Assembly: GCA_014549065.1 (NCBI GenBank)
Contig: JACDOX010000227.1
Span: 224,709-288,708 of the forward strand
From: Cardinalis cardinalis
Taxonomy: Eukaryota > Chordata > Aves > Passeriformes > Cardinalidae
Reading direction: 5' to 3'
Length of the DNA stretch: 64,000 bases
Below, in pieces: positions 48,173 through 60,104 of this stretch. The position numbers and the translations under genes were made by a program. Below the pieces are notes generated by a model. The model searched no databases. It had not been told where the DNA came from and saw only the letters and a list, made by a program, of their open reading frames with translations. Within the stretch, counting starts at the first letter, position 1, and each line of letters begins with the position of its first letter.

Positions 48173-48588
48173 TCACAAGCAGGTATTGTATTTGAAATAA
48201 GCAAGCATTGTTTAACCAAAGGTACCTGTGCTTATAGTGGTTGGATGGAACTGCTGTCAATATAGAATATATACTATACAGATATAGAATATATACTGTA
48301 CAGATATAATACAGTATATATATAGAATATATACTATATAGAATATATACTATACAGATATAAATATATACTATACAGATATATACTCTACAGTGTGCTT
48401 CTGCTTTGTGGGATTGGTCAAGAAGCTGATAAAGTGAGTTGTAACATTGAATTCTGGGATGTGAACTGCTGGCATCTCCCCATTGTCATAGCCATGGACT
48501 GAGGCTGATGGTGGAGAATCAAACAGCTCAAGGCAGTTCCCAGCAGCCCCGTCTCGTTCCTGTCTGTAAATTGCCCCCAGCCAGCATC
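48173..48588 (+). mobile_element. LTR, family D, copy 1 (left part in gap)
   Basis: It aligns with 51740-52078: tcacaagcaggtattg, taagcaagcattgtttaacc, gtgcttctgctttgtggg, ctggcatctccccattgtca and ctgaggctgatggtggagaa. The middle holds an expanded AT-rich minisatellite absent from copy 2. It ends near ccagccagca. A weaker match to the nested LTR at 59321-59873 shows that they belong to one superfamily. Confidence 0.8.
48263..48392. repeat. AT-rich minisatellite inside LTR-D
   Basis: About five irregular units of the type tatagaatatatactatacagata. The sister LTR at 51834-51861 has one unit, so the array expanded after insertion. Confidence 0.85.
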
Positions 48589-48682
48589 ATGNGAGGAGAT
48601 GACAAAGAGCTCACGGGGCAGGGACAGGTGACAAAGTGGCAGGGATGTGCCACAGAGAGCCAATAAAACTGATTAACATTCA

Positions 48683-49620
48683 GTGGTCNCCTCCTCCAAA
48701 GCCAGCAGCAAAACATCCCAGCAAAAAGAAAATCAGACAAAGATTCCAGGGGTCCTGTGTGGGTGGAGAAATAGAAAACACAAAAAGGAGATCTCCAGAG
48801 CATGGAAGCAATCACAGCTAGCCTGGGAGGCACACAGAGAAGCCATCCAGGATCAGGTTAGAAAAGGTAAAGCCCTGACAGAGTTGAATCTGTCCAGGGA
48901 CATCAAGGGCAGCAAGAAAAGCTCCTGTAGGTGCACTGGTGACAAAAGGAGAAGTAGGGAAAATCTGGAAGAGAAGNGGAGACCCAGGACGTGGAGAATG
49001 CTGAGGTACTCCACACCCTGGCTGAGTTTCACCAAGAAATGCTCTGGTTACTCTGCCCAAGGTGCAGAAGGGGAAGGGAGGGGCTGAAGAACTGCCCAGA
49101 GCAGGAGGAGATCAGGCTGGAGANCATCCAAGGAACCTGAGGGCTCCCAAGGCCATGGCAGGATGCNCCCCTGGGTCGTGAGGGAAGTGTCAGGGAAAGG
49201 GGCTAAGCCACTCTTTGTCATATTTGAGAAGTCATGGAAGTCTGGTGGAGGTCTCTCTGACTGTAAAAGAGGAAATATAATCCCAGTTTTTATGGGGGAA
49301 TTAAGGGGAACTTTTATGGGAGAGTTAAGGGACACCCACAGAACTACAGGGTGAGCAGTGCCTGTGGGAAGGTAAAGCAGATCCTTCTAAATTATGGAAA
49401 ACATTTAGATCTTCTTAAAAAAATAAAATAATTTAAAAAAAATAGAAAGATCTAAAAATTTTAGATCCTTCTAAATTATGGAAATTATGCCAAGGCACAT
49501 GGAAAATAAGGAGATGGTTTCTGACATCTTCACGTGGCTCCACTGAGTCTGGTGGGTTCTATGATGCAGCTACAGCACTGAGGGATGAGGGAAGAGCAAT
49601 TGGGGTTCTNCCCTCATTTT
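48683..49620 (+). pseudogene. Decayed CR1-type LINE ORF2 (reverse transcriptase) remnant
   Basis: Several peptides in order match CR1 ORF2, from the linker after the endonuclease into the reverse-transcriptase domain: WKQSQLAWEAHREAI and KALTELNLSRDIKGSKK (about 48800-48915), IFEKSWKSGG followed by GNIIPVF (49222-49293), NYR...GKV (from 49342) and FYDAATALRDEGRAI (about 49557-49601). There are stop codons (for example 49085-49087) and at least two frameshifts. The region around 49060-49160 and the tract at 49400-49460 do not align. The catalytic YADD part of the enzyme is not present. The protein is clearly not made. Confidence 0.8.
49379..49484. repeat. 22-bp direct repeats flanking an A/T-rich insert
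   Basis: The same 22 bases, beginning agatccttctaaatt, occur at 49379-49400 and 49463-49484, 84 bp apart, around A/T-rich sequence inside the LINE remnant. It may be a target duplication around a short insertion or a replication-slippage product. Confidence 0.8.
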
Positions 49621-50114
49621 TTCCTCTTGAAGGATGTGCCTCTACTATTTTTGGCATGGAGTAATTCCTTCACTACATGGGACTCGTGCCACCATAACAG
49701 GTTCACAGCTCCTCTNAAGTGTGTGTTCACAGATTCTTTATAAGAGTGAAAAGGAACTAACAGGTAATTGTTGATTAAGCAATTAGAGCATGGGTTGTTT
49801 GAGTAAATATTCAGTGTACATTTACACACCTATTTATATGTGTGTATATATATATATCTGCATTTTCTGCAGGTAATGTCATGTATGTCATACATCATCT
49901 GGGAACAAAGAGAGAAAAGCAGAAGCAGTATTACAAAGANGTTAATTAAGCTCATCAACCTTATCTAGCTGTTCTTCTGATGTGTGCTGACACGATTTTC
50001 TTCCATTTAAATAAAAAAAAAATTGGTGAGGATGGGGAACACAGTGCATCTTTGGAGGTGTTCCTTTTATGCCCCCAGTTTGCTACCACAGCACAGTCTG
50101 GGTTTAAAGGCCAA
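49621..50114. other. Intergenic sequence, no gene seen
   Basis: AT-rich DNA with a short TG/TA run at 49835-49857 (gtgtgtatatatatatatct). No exon, conserved domain or LTR could be recognised on either strand. Confidence 0.6.
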
Positions 50115-50345
50115 ACAGCCCAAACCCCTGCCACNGNCAGGGACACCCTGAGCNAGACCCTGTCACTCAGAGCCCCATCCAACCNGACCTCGAGGGTTTC
50201 CAGGCATGGAGCAGCCACCAGCTCTCTGGGAAGCCTCTTTCAGTGTTTCCCTGCCCTCCCTGTAAAAGATTTCCTCCTTATATCTAATCCCAATTGACCT
50301 TCTTTTAGTTTAAAACCTTTTTCCCGTTGTCCAGCCACAAATGCT
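50115..50345 (-). mobile_element. CR1 LINE fragment, inverted
   Basis: It contains ccatccaaccngacctcgag, tccaggcatggagcagccac, gatttcctccttatatctaa and ttttcccgttgtccagccac, the inverted CR1 3' region. The terminal octamers are missing. Confidence 0.8.
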
Positions 50346-51479
50346 NCTGCTAAAAGGTTTGTCCCCAGTTACCTTTCCTTAGAAGCATGGCATGGAAATG
50401 GGCAGCATCTCTTGAAAGCCAGAAGTGGCTTCTTTATTTTAAAGCCGTTTTTCCCTTTACCGAGGGATTTGCAAGCACTTTGTTTCCATTTTTTTTTTTT
50501 TTCAGGAGCCACNGCTCACTGAATGAGTGAGGAGGTTTTGTGGCTCACAAAGGTGGGAGTCAGAGTGCCTTCCAGAGGAATCTGACCCAATATTTATGTA
50601 ATATACACATATAGCACATGCCACTCACCACCTGCATTGGCTGCTCCACCTCCCTGCTCCTTCCCAGCCCCTGAGCCCTGACAGAAAAATTGTTGTTCAG
50701 CTGTGGCAGCGAGACCAGCTATTCACAAGTGGCTTCTTTTTTTTTTTTTTCACTCAGCAAACGGTCGCATTCCCCAAATATTTCTGGGAATCCAAAGCCG
50801 GGCTTCCAAACCCGGGCTGGGTGTGATGTGGTGGAGGAGAAACTCGCCCCAGGTCCCAGAGCAGCAGCTGAGCCGCCGGAATGGCACGCACAGCTCACAT
50901 CTGCAAACACGCAGTGGGCAGCAGGAATGGCTCAGCAAACGTGTCCCAGTCAATGCCTTCCAGTGGCATAAAAGGCTGCACTTCAGCTGGAACATTCGGG
51001 TGTTTTTGAAAACGTTCCGCAAACTCCTTCTCTCGCCTCTGCCGCAAGCCTCTGGCCTGCAAAAAAAAAAATAATAATAAAAAAATGCATTTGTGGTTAA
51101 TTTCTTCTCCAACGGGTTGCTTTCTATTNGGATTCATGTCTGTCAGGCATTTAGACTGCCTGAGTGGATGAATATTCTCCTGAAGACAGATAATGGAGGG
51201 CTAAAACTCCACAAGGAGATGGTCTGGCATCCCCATCCNACCAAAGGAAGCGCTGCCTGAGACCCCCTTGGTGCCACCAGAAAACAGAGGAGCCAACACC
51301 TTGACACCAAACCACCCCTCCACAGAGCTCGGGACCTTGTTGAGGTTGAAGGAGAGTGGGATGTGTCATTGATGCCCCAATGTGAGGGGTGGTGTGATTT
51401 CTGGTGGGTGCTGTGCCCCTGCCAGGCACCCACACAACAGCTCTGCATCCCCAGGGCTCCAAGGAGCTCCCTGCTTCCT

Positions 51480-52078
51480 GTGGGAATCCACAGAATCAGA
51501 GGGTTTGAAAAAGCTGCAAAAGGCAGCCTCAGAGACAGCAGAACTGTGATTGGAGCTGAGCACCAGCCATGAGATTGGTCAGCAGCAAAATTATTTAAAC
51601 TGTAGAAAAGCAAGGACAAATAGAGCAATGGTCTGTGTATTAATGCTTGTCCAGAATAACTCTCTAAGCTNCAGAAAAGTTTATCTAGNGAGATATTAGG
51701 AAGTTCTAAGNTTAATAATGGAGCTCTGTGCATTGTGTTTGAAGGCTCACAAGCAGGTATTGNATTTGAAATAAGCAAGCATTGTTTAACCAAAGGTACT
51801 GTGCTTATAGTGGTTGGATGGNACTGCTGTCAATATAGAATATATACTATACAGATAGANATACTGTCAGTGTGCTTCTGCTTTGTGGGATTGGTCAAGA
51901 AGCTGATAAAGTGAGTTGTGACATTGAGTTCTGTGTCTGCTGCCTGGGGTGTGAGCTGCTGGCATCTCCCCATTGTCACAGCCATGGAGTGAGGCTGATG
52001 GTGGAGAATCAAACAGCTCCAGGCAGTTCCCAGCAGCCCTGTCCTGTCTGGGATTCATACACAGACCCCAGCCAGTGT
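51480..52078 (+). mobile_element. Solo LTR, family D, copy 2
   Basis: It begins near TGGGAATCC and ends in the CCAGCCAGTG region. It matches the LTR at 48173-48588 closely and the nested LTR at 59321-59873 more distantly in the same order: gaatcagagggttt, ctctctaagc, gagctctgtgc, ttgtttaacc, ctgctgtcaat. No polypurine tract lies directly before it. The - strand frame of about 216 codons across it is fortuitous. Confidence 0.75.
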
Positions 52079-54718
52079 CAGTTCTCACCTCTTGTCTTCC
52101 ACAAGTGATGCTGGAATCGTCTTGCACCGCCTTGTGAAANTCTCCATGGGTACAATTTGTTGGTAATTCCCTCTCAGAGCTGCCTTTGCCCCCTTATCCT
52201 GAGCCCTCTGTGCACATGGATGACCCTGCTGGCTGCGCTCTGGTGCCACAGTGAATCAGCTGCACGGACTGGCAGCTCTGCAGCCCAGGCCACCCCCTGA
52301 ACTGCAGCAAAGGAGTGTCTGGATTGAACAGGCAAAGCCTTNTCCGCATTCCTTCGCTGTCCCAAGGCAGTCTGGCCTGGTTCTCCCNGGCCAGAGTGAC
52401 ACATTTCAAACCAGGGAACGTGTACACCAGCAGAGAGGCGCTTTGATAACCTCCCCTCTTCCTATCCATCATCTTCCCCAGGGGCTTCTCATCTAGCTCT
52501 GCTGTAAAAATATTGATTGTACCAGCCCAGATCCCAGAGGATCTGACACAGATCCTGCTGCCTGCACTTTAGCAGTGAGGTTCCAGCAGTCCTTCCCTTC
52601 CTGAGCTCCCAGTTTCTGCACCGCTCCTGGCAGGGATTTTAGGAGCAGATAAGAAATGCTGAAGGTGATTCCAGCTCCTATTCTGACTCAAAATCTCTGA
52701 GCCTCCCCACGGTGCTGGCTTGGCATTCTCTCCATGGTCCAGGGCAGACAGAAACTGAAGGAAGAGTGGAAGCAGGCAGGACTGGCTGGCCCCTGCTCCC
52801 GCCACAAGGCTCTGTGAGCATCACTGCCAAAACCAGCATGGGCAAAGCCAGCACCTCCCATTCAAAAGGGCTGTCCCAGCCCTGTGCAGCAAAGAATTTG
52901 GGCTTATTGCCTTTCATCCNATTTATTTGGACTGAATAGTCATTATGGAGGGACAGGAGGCGAAAAAGGGTAAAACTCCATCTGAAGTTAACCCCTCAGC
53001 AGTCCTGTGACTCTCCAGGTCTCCCAGCCCCTAAGAACTTCTCTGAGCACTTGAATTTCCCCACGCCTAAATTAATTTTACGGCCATCCTACTTGAAACC
53101 TTCATTCATTTGACACAATTCTGGCTAAAGTTATTTTCAAATGTCAACGTCGCCTTAATGCACATCTCAGCCATTTCGCAGGGGCCTCTCCTATATCTGT
53201 TTTCATCTTGAAACAGCCCGACTGCATGCAGGAGAATCAGTTACTTTGGGAACAGAGAAGATCATCCCCATGAATACTAATCCACAGCCTTTATTAAACT
53301 GGAGTTAAGGGGTGGGGCTGTGGTAGGTGAGAGGAGGAGGAAGGGAAAGGAGGAAGGGAAAAGAGTGTCTGAGCGTNCAATCTGGAATTTGAGATGCATT
53401 TGCAGAAGCAGGAGGAGCAAAGCTGTGAGAGGCACCTTTTCCCCGCCCTCCTCAGGTGTGTGCAGGTGTGATGGGTTTTGCCATTTTTGTCACCCCCAGG
53501 TTTGCCTGGGACTGCCACACGGGCTGCAAAATGCAGGAGCAGGCACAGCTGCATGACTGGCACCTCTGCCCGCCTCCTCATCATGACCTTTTTTTCTTCT
53601 ATTCTTATTACGTTGAAGTCTCTTAACTAATTATGCAGGATCCCAGCCTGCTATGTGATCCTGTTAGCTCCAGGCATAATTGCAAATGAGACAAGAGATC
53701 TCAGCTGTGCTGCTCCTCACAGTGGCACTCCCTCTTTGTCCGATGTTAATTATTCCTCGNAGCTGACAATGAAGCAAAGACCAAAGAGTTAATTCTCAGT
53801 ACAATGAGAGAAAAATCAGTGCTTGCTAATATGTTCTGTGTTACTCTGCTTATTTACCCAGAAAACAGTGTTTGGTTTGGCTGTGTGAATGCCTGAAAAA
53901 CAGGCAGCAGATAAAAGGTGAGAAACGCGAGGCACGAAGGAAAAACATCAGATTTATTTGCACGGAGAAAAAACATCAGATTTATGTGCAAGCCAGAGAG
54001 GATTGTGCCACAAGCTGTTCTCAGGGAAGGCAGCAACTGAGGCACAAACTTTGCAGGGGTTTTTCTCGCTTTGTGCCTGCAGCTTTTTGATGGTGCCTTT
54101 TCCACACCTTGGCACAAGATGCGGCACAGGACGTGCCAAGGTGTGGGACTGACCTGATGGGAGGACCACATCCCACCCCATCCCATCCCAACCCTCCTGG
54201 GCAGGGGACAGAGGGAAATTTACTCTTTCTCTCTGCAAGAGGAGCAGGAATCTGCCCAAAGGAAAGCCACAGTGGCATGGTAGGATGGCTCTGCTGGTGT
54301 CCCTGAGGCTGTGGGCATCCCCCAGCCCACCAAATGAGGATTATTCCCCCAATGCAATGTCCCACCTGCCTGGTTCTGACACAATTACATGGGTGAGGAG
54401 TGCAATTCATCCTCTGAAGCCCATCTGATGCTGACATGTAGCCAAATGGGTGNTTTGCACGTCTGTAGGTGTCTCCCTTATGCTTGGACTTCACCAGGAA
54501 ACCCCAAGACAACAATATTCAGCCTTTTTCTAACTGTACATTATTTATGTCAGGACTTTTTTGCCAGATCTAGGAATCTCCCAGATATACATACAGCTTT
54601 TTTTTCCTCTAGCCTCTCCAGGGCCATCAGCTCTGGGTACAGTGGTTTGTTTCATGCCCATTTGTTTTCTGCTCTGATTCCATCAGCTTGCCTCTCAAAG
54701 CCAGTGTGTCCTGCAGGA
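52079..54718. other. Intergenic sequence, no gene seen
   Basis: Moderately GC-rich DNA without recognisable exons. Frames on both strands are under 170 codons and lack known motifs. A tandem acatcagatttat pair lies at 53945-53983. Confidence 0.55.
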
Positions 54719-54895
54719 TTTTAATATATTAATATATGTTAATATAGAAAAATATAGGAAAATATAGAAAAATATATAAATATATATAAAATATATCAAA
54801 ATATATTAATATATTAATATATTTCTATATATTAATATATTAATATATAAAATATATTAATATAATTAATTTATTACTTAATTAGTTAATATATT
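54719..54895. repeat. AT-only low-complexity tract
   Basis: About 175 bp of irregular AATATATT-type sequence with almost no G or C. It is self-complementary and could extrude cruciforms. Confidence 0.9.
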
Positions 54896-55094
54896 GTGGT
54901 CCCTGAAAGGTGTTTGTTGATCCTAATCCAGCTTAAGTTGGAAGTAANGGAGTGGAAATATTAGATATCACCCCAGAGTGGGTTTCCTGTACCTAAAGGG
55001 GTTCTGGAGAGAAATTTTTTAGAAGGACACACAGTGACTGGNCAAGGGGGAATTTGCCTTAAGCTGAAAGCTCAGATTTGGGTTAAGAATTAGG

Positions 55095-55225
55095 AAGAAT
55101 TGGATCCCTGGCAGTGCCCAAGGCCAGGCTGGACATTTGGACAGTGGGAGGTGTCCCTGCCATGGCATGGAATGAGATAATCTTGAAGGTCCCTTTTAAC
55201 CCAAACCATTCTGGGAGTCTATAAC
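55095..55225 (+). mobile_element. CR1 LINE fragment, 3' end
   Basis: It runs from ctggcagtgcccaaggccag through gtgtccctgccatggcatgg to aacccaaaccattctgggag in CR1 sense. It is short and 5' truncated. Confidence 0.85.
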
Positions 55226-55721
55226 CATATTTTTTTTTGAGAATATTGCCTAGAACAGATGCATCATGCAAATGTACTAATAAAAAATTAAATGTGCATC
55301 TAATTCAGGTCTTCTTTTTACTTCCAGTGGTGCCGTTTTAAATTCACAAAGTGTAGCACTTTCTGGTCAAATATTATACAGACAGCAAATGCTATTAATG
55401 CAGAGGATGGCTCTTCCAGTTTTGTGGAATGCTATGTAATATTTGAGGATAAGACTTGCTCAATCCCTCCTGCTGAAGCCATTCCTATTCTTCCATCCTT
55501 CCTCAGCCACACTTTGAGAGGGAGGGAAAATGAGTGTGATAAATGCAGCAAACAATTACCATCAGGAGAGAGGTTATGCCTTATCCTCACAGCCTGAAGG
55601 AAGACAATGAATGCTGAACACTTAAGTCTTTTTGCAGCTCAAGCCTCTCTCTAATTGAGGCAGTATCTTGCTCTTTATAAGGTATGTGAAACGCATGTCA
55701 TAAAATTATGCTCATTATTTA

Positions 55722-55883
<162 letters not shown>

Positions 55884-56828
55884 TAGCCTGTGTGTGATGA
55901 AAAGCACTTAAAAGCCAGAGGCTCCTCGAGGTTTGTTTCTGTAGGTGAAGTTCTACGTCGTTAATTATAGGAACTGGGGTGCTGGGGAGTAAATTCAGAT
56001 TATTATTTTCTGCTTCTAATCATAATTCTTAATCACATACATATTTCGCCTAAAAATGTTGAAGAATCTTTTGAAGAAAGTGTGTGTTCAACATGAACAC
56101 ATTTCCCCTTGTTTCAGATCTTGGTTTTTAATATAACCAAGTGAAACTCTGTTTCAGTAAATTCAAGCTCTACCTAAATAAAAATGGAATGTATATTTTA
56201 TTTATTTAAATTTTATTTTATTTTATCTGTGACTACTTACCATCTTTACACAATTTATTGTTCTGAATCACAAGGAAAAGAACTCAGAGGAGAAGCTTAA
56301 CCCAGAAACTGTCAGCATGTGTTAATCTTCGTTATTTCAAATACTATACTTTTTTTTTTATTAAATATTGAAGAATTCCCACATGCCTGGATGGAAACAT
56401 TTCCCTTCAAAGTGTAGAAAATGTCTGGCACCATTTGCTTAACATTTTCATGCACAGTTGCACTTTCACAAATACAGAAATGAATTCAAGGGGAGGCAGG
56501 GACAGAAACTCAAACGTTATAAAATGGACAATTTGTGAAGCCCGTGGGACACTCAGAAAAACAGGAATCTATGAAGGAAACAAAACTGTAGGCTGATCAT
56601 TAAGAAAATGTTCTCAGCACCCAGACTAGTGGGCACGACAAGTTCCAGGTGCAGAGCTCAGTGCACGTACCCAAAACTGAAGAATTTATCAGCAGTTTGG
56701 CTGGGTTTGGGCAGAACAAGGATGCCACTGCAAGAGGAAGGCAGAAACTTGACCCACACAGGGCACAGAGCTCCTTTGCTCTGCCAAGGGCTCCTTTTGG
56801 CAAGGAAAACTTCATGACTGTGTGTGGT

Positions 56829-57215
56829 GGTGTTTGAGGGTCCCCATGATAAGGGAAGAGATGAGAATCTTGACCCCACGTTTCAGAAGGCTGATTTATT
56901 ATGTTATGATTTTTATTACATTAAAAGAAAATGATATACTAAAACTACACTAAAGAAAGAGAAAAGAGACATCAGAAAGCTAGAAAGGAATGATGATAAA
57001 ATCTGACAGAGAGTCTGACACAACTGGCTGTGATTGGCCATTAATTAAAAACAATTCACACGCAACCAATCAAAGATGCACCCGTTGGTGAACCATCTCC
57101 AGACCACATTCCACAACCACCAGATAATTATTCTTTACATTTCTTTTCTGAGGTTCCTCAGCTCCTCAGGAGAAAAATCCCAGCGAAAGGATTTTCATAA
57201 AACAAGTCTGTGGCA
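56829..57215 (+). mobile_element. LTR, family A, copy 4
   Basis: It matches LTR-A: gaccccacgtttcagaaggc, gctgatttattatgttatga, ctgtgattggccattaatta and ttttctgaggttcctcagct, ending about gtctgtggca. The ends are not sharp and no target duplication was found. Confidence 0.8.
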
Positions 57216-57412
57216 GCTGCTGTGCTGTATGGCACTAAATATTTTAACAGAGCTGAGCCACGCATGGCCAGGCCTGCTCGGTGACTGATCCATGCATCAG
57301 GTGCAATTATTGACAGCAGGCAGTGAAGCTGCTCCACTTCAGAGGATCCCACCCAAAGGCAGATCCAGCTGCATCCCGGGTGACTGCCACTCCTGAAGAT
57401 CTCAACGCAAGA

Positions 57413-58068
57413 TGTTTTCCATTGCCATCTNTATGGCAGGTTACCTTTGTCNGGTGGGCAGTTTGCCTTAACTCTCTCTTTGAGTGACCATATTCACACC
57501 TTCCTGGGAGGGGACATTGCTGATAACAGCCATTGAATGTCCCTGCATGGCTGATAAGAACCACAGCATCCCATTGGGAGATGGGAGCCCAGAGGGAGGA
57601 GCCAAGCATTCCTGCCTGGATACAATCTGGAGATTCTGGAACACCAGCACGGCTTCTGCACCGGATTCCCCAGAGGAACAGCAGCTGCCTCTTCTTCGAC
57701 TGGATCTTCAGAGGAAGAACACATCCTTCTCTACAGATCCCCCTGCTCCAGCAGAACCACCCCTGACACTGCCGGAGGGCTGAGCCATAATTCCAATGGG
57801 ACTGCCACCAGCACCCTGACCCACAGGGTGTCAGGTTGGGTTCTGACTCTATCAGTGTTGTTCTAGTGCACTGCACTGTTTATTTTATCCTTTTATTTTT
57901 TTCCTTTCCCTATTAAAGAACTGTTATTTCCTGCTCCCATCTTTTTTCCTGAGAGCCCCTTAATTTAAAATTTATAGCGATTCAGAGGGGTGGGGAGGGT
58001 TCACATTCCCCATTTCAGGGGAGGCTCCTGCCTTCCTCAGCAGACTCCTGGCTTTCCAAACCAAGACA
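57413..58068 (+). mobile_element. Solo LTR, family C, copy 1
   Basis: The roughly 656-bp element starts TGTTTTCCATTGCC and ends CCAAACCAAGACA. It contains ctattaaagaactgttattt (an ATTAAA poly(A) signal) and agcatcccattgggagatgg. A second copy begins at 63619. This LTR type is very common in songbird genomes, by recollection. A - strand frame of 189 codons across it is not a gene. Confidence 0.8.
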
Positions 58069-59148
58069 GCCACTCCACCCCTGCGAGTGCAGGACACAAA
58101 AAGTGTGTTCCATAGTCCCCAGGATGCTGTGATGCTGAGCCTGGGCTGGCAGAGTGACCAGAGGTTTTCTCAGAGCTGCTGCAGCTTGGGCAGCAGAGCT
58201 TTACCTCCCCTGACCTTCTGCACAGCTGCCAGACTGAGCAAGCACCGCAGGATTAAAAGCACAAATTAACTCAGTGACTCCTTCAGAGCAGCACTGATTC
58301 AGGAAACATGACAAAGGGCAGCTGCTTCCTTGAAATCCCAATCAAATAAATGTGTAGGAGACCTTTAATCCAGTGGGTTTTATGATATGGTTTGGCCAAT
58401 GTAATAGAGACTTGAGCCAGGCCATTTAGAACACACTCAATCCAGTATGAAAGTGAGGGTTTAAAAAAAAATGTTTAACACAAAAATAAAGTTTCATCAA
58501 GGAAAGGGAGTGAATAAGTTGAGAAGTCAAATCCAGTCAAAGCAGACAGCAGTTCATCATTGTTTGAGATCTGTGCACTCTAAATTTTGGAAACAGTTTG
58601 GACTGATAGATATGTGTCACCTCTGATGCACAACCATAAAATCCTTTTNAAAAAGATTTATTAAGAAGAAAAGGTTTAATTGATGGCTCTGGCCAACACA
58701 CCTGCTTTAGACAATGTACTCCCACCTTCAGACTTTTCCTAGGCAATGGAATTTTTTGAAATATATAGCTTTAAATTCACTTTACACACATAATATTGCT
58801 CAAATATAGCCACCCATGAACAGTGAGACCATAAATCTTGTTCNAACAAGCTGTTACAAAAAAAAAAACCAAGCAGCTCAAGGTTAGCCCAGCAAAACAA
58901 CAAAATGTGCTTGTTCTTCACACGACCTTCCTTCAAAAATATCCATACCAATATCTAAATTCTCCACCTCTGCCTTCCTGCNTGCCTTGGGTCAGCACAG
59001 AGCCCTCAAAAGGATAAATTTGGGAAAAAATTGTCAGACTGCTGACAGCACTGGGCAAACCCCCGCCAAAGCACAGCAGAACTCCTCCAGCACTGGGTGA
59101 AAACCAGTGACCCTCATGCATAATACACAGGGTCCTGACACATTTCTC
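58069..59148. other. Intergenic sequence, no gene seen
   Basis: No repeat family, exon or motif could be recognised here. It contains a short A run at 58858-58868 and otherwise ordinary mixed-composition DNA. Confidence 0.55.
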
Positions 59149-60104
59149 TGTGGCATTCCCAGTCTCTGGAAAAAATCCCTTTACCCAGGATTTCTNCTGG
59201 GAAGCTGAGAAGCCTCAGAGAAAAGGAAAACAATTCTTATCTCATTTGCTTCTCCTGTGTTGTGCTCACATGTGGAATGTGTTTGGAGATTGTTTACCAC
59301 AGGTGATTGTTCCATTGTATTGGAATTTATGAAAATCAGAAGGTTTTAAGGAAGGTGGTAAAAAGCAGGCCTTAAGCGTTAAGAAGTTATGGAAACAGAT
59401 GCTAAAGCAGCAAAAAAGTTTTCTAAGCTGTAGTGCAGACGTGAGAAATAGAACAATAGGCCTGTGTTGGGTCGCTTTCTAAGTTGCAACAAGTTTATTT
59501 CATGTATATTTTAGAAGGTTAATTATGAATCGAGCTCTGTGCTTGGGCTTTTATGAACGAGCCACTGTGTTAGAGAATAAGCCCTTATTGTTTTAACCAG
59601 AATTACGTATGCTTCCGATTATTGGCTAGAACTACTGTCAATCTGCTTTTCCTCTACGTGATTGGCTGATACCTACTCTGAGACTGTCTTATGCTATGTT
59701 GTACCATTAAGTTTCTTTGGCATTCTGTTGAAACACTGAGCTGGTCACATCTTTGGTCTCCATTGTAATAACAATGTTATGAGACTGATGTGAAAAATAA
59801 ACCACTCAAGGAACTGATTCCANGTGTCCCGTCCTGTTCGTGCTGTAAATAAACTGTCGGCGTGCTAATGGCACATTGCATTCTGCTGTGAGTTGTTTTC
59901 ACTCTTTGGCCAATCAGGGCCAAGCTGTGTCTGGAAGGAGTCACAAGTTTTACTTATTATCCTTTAGCATTCAGTAAGTATCCTTTCCGTATTCTTCAGT
60001 ATAGTATAGTATTCTTTAATATGATATAGTATCATAAAATAATAAATTAGCCTTCTGAGGACACGGAGTCAGATTCATCATTCCTGCCTTCCTCTGCGGG
60101 CAAC
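59149..60104 (-). mobile_element. LTR, family A, copy 5, inverted and split by a nested LTR
   Basis: Read on the - strand it starts TGTTGCCC at 60104, includes atgaatctgactccgtg, and ends at 59149 after the ctgaggcttctcagcttcc block. The two halves (59149-59320 and 59874-60104) join in the same order as other LTR-A copies, for example the one at 41051. It is interrupted by 553 bp of foreign sequence. Confidence 0.85.
59321..59873 (+). mobile_element. Solo LTR nested in LTR-A (related to family D)
   Basis: The 553-bp insert begins TGGAATTT and ends ATGGCA (TG...CA). The flanks cattgtat (59313-59320) and cattgcat (59874-59881) look like a target duplication with one change. It carries AATAAA signals near 59799 and 59848 on the + strand. 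Similarity to LTR-D is scattered but collinear. Confidence 0.85.

Noticed and set aside
47637..48260. Frames of about 190-206 codons on both strands
   Set aside because: They are mostly Ns from the assembly gap.
51143..51793. Open frame of about 216 codons on the - strand, the longest N-poor frame in the window
   Set aside because: It runs across the left half of LTR-D and adjoining DNA, contains several N codons, and shows no retroviral or cellular protein motif. It is best seen as chance.
57307..57876. Open frame of 189 codons on the - strand
   Set aside because: It lies antisense within LTR-C and its 5' flank. Similar frames recur with this LTR and no protein domain is present.
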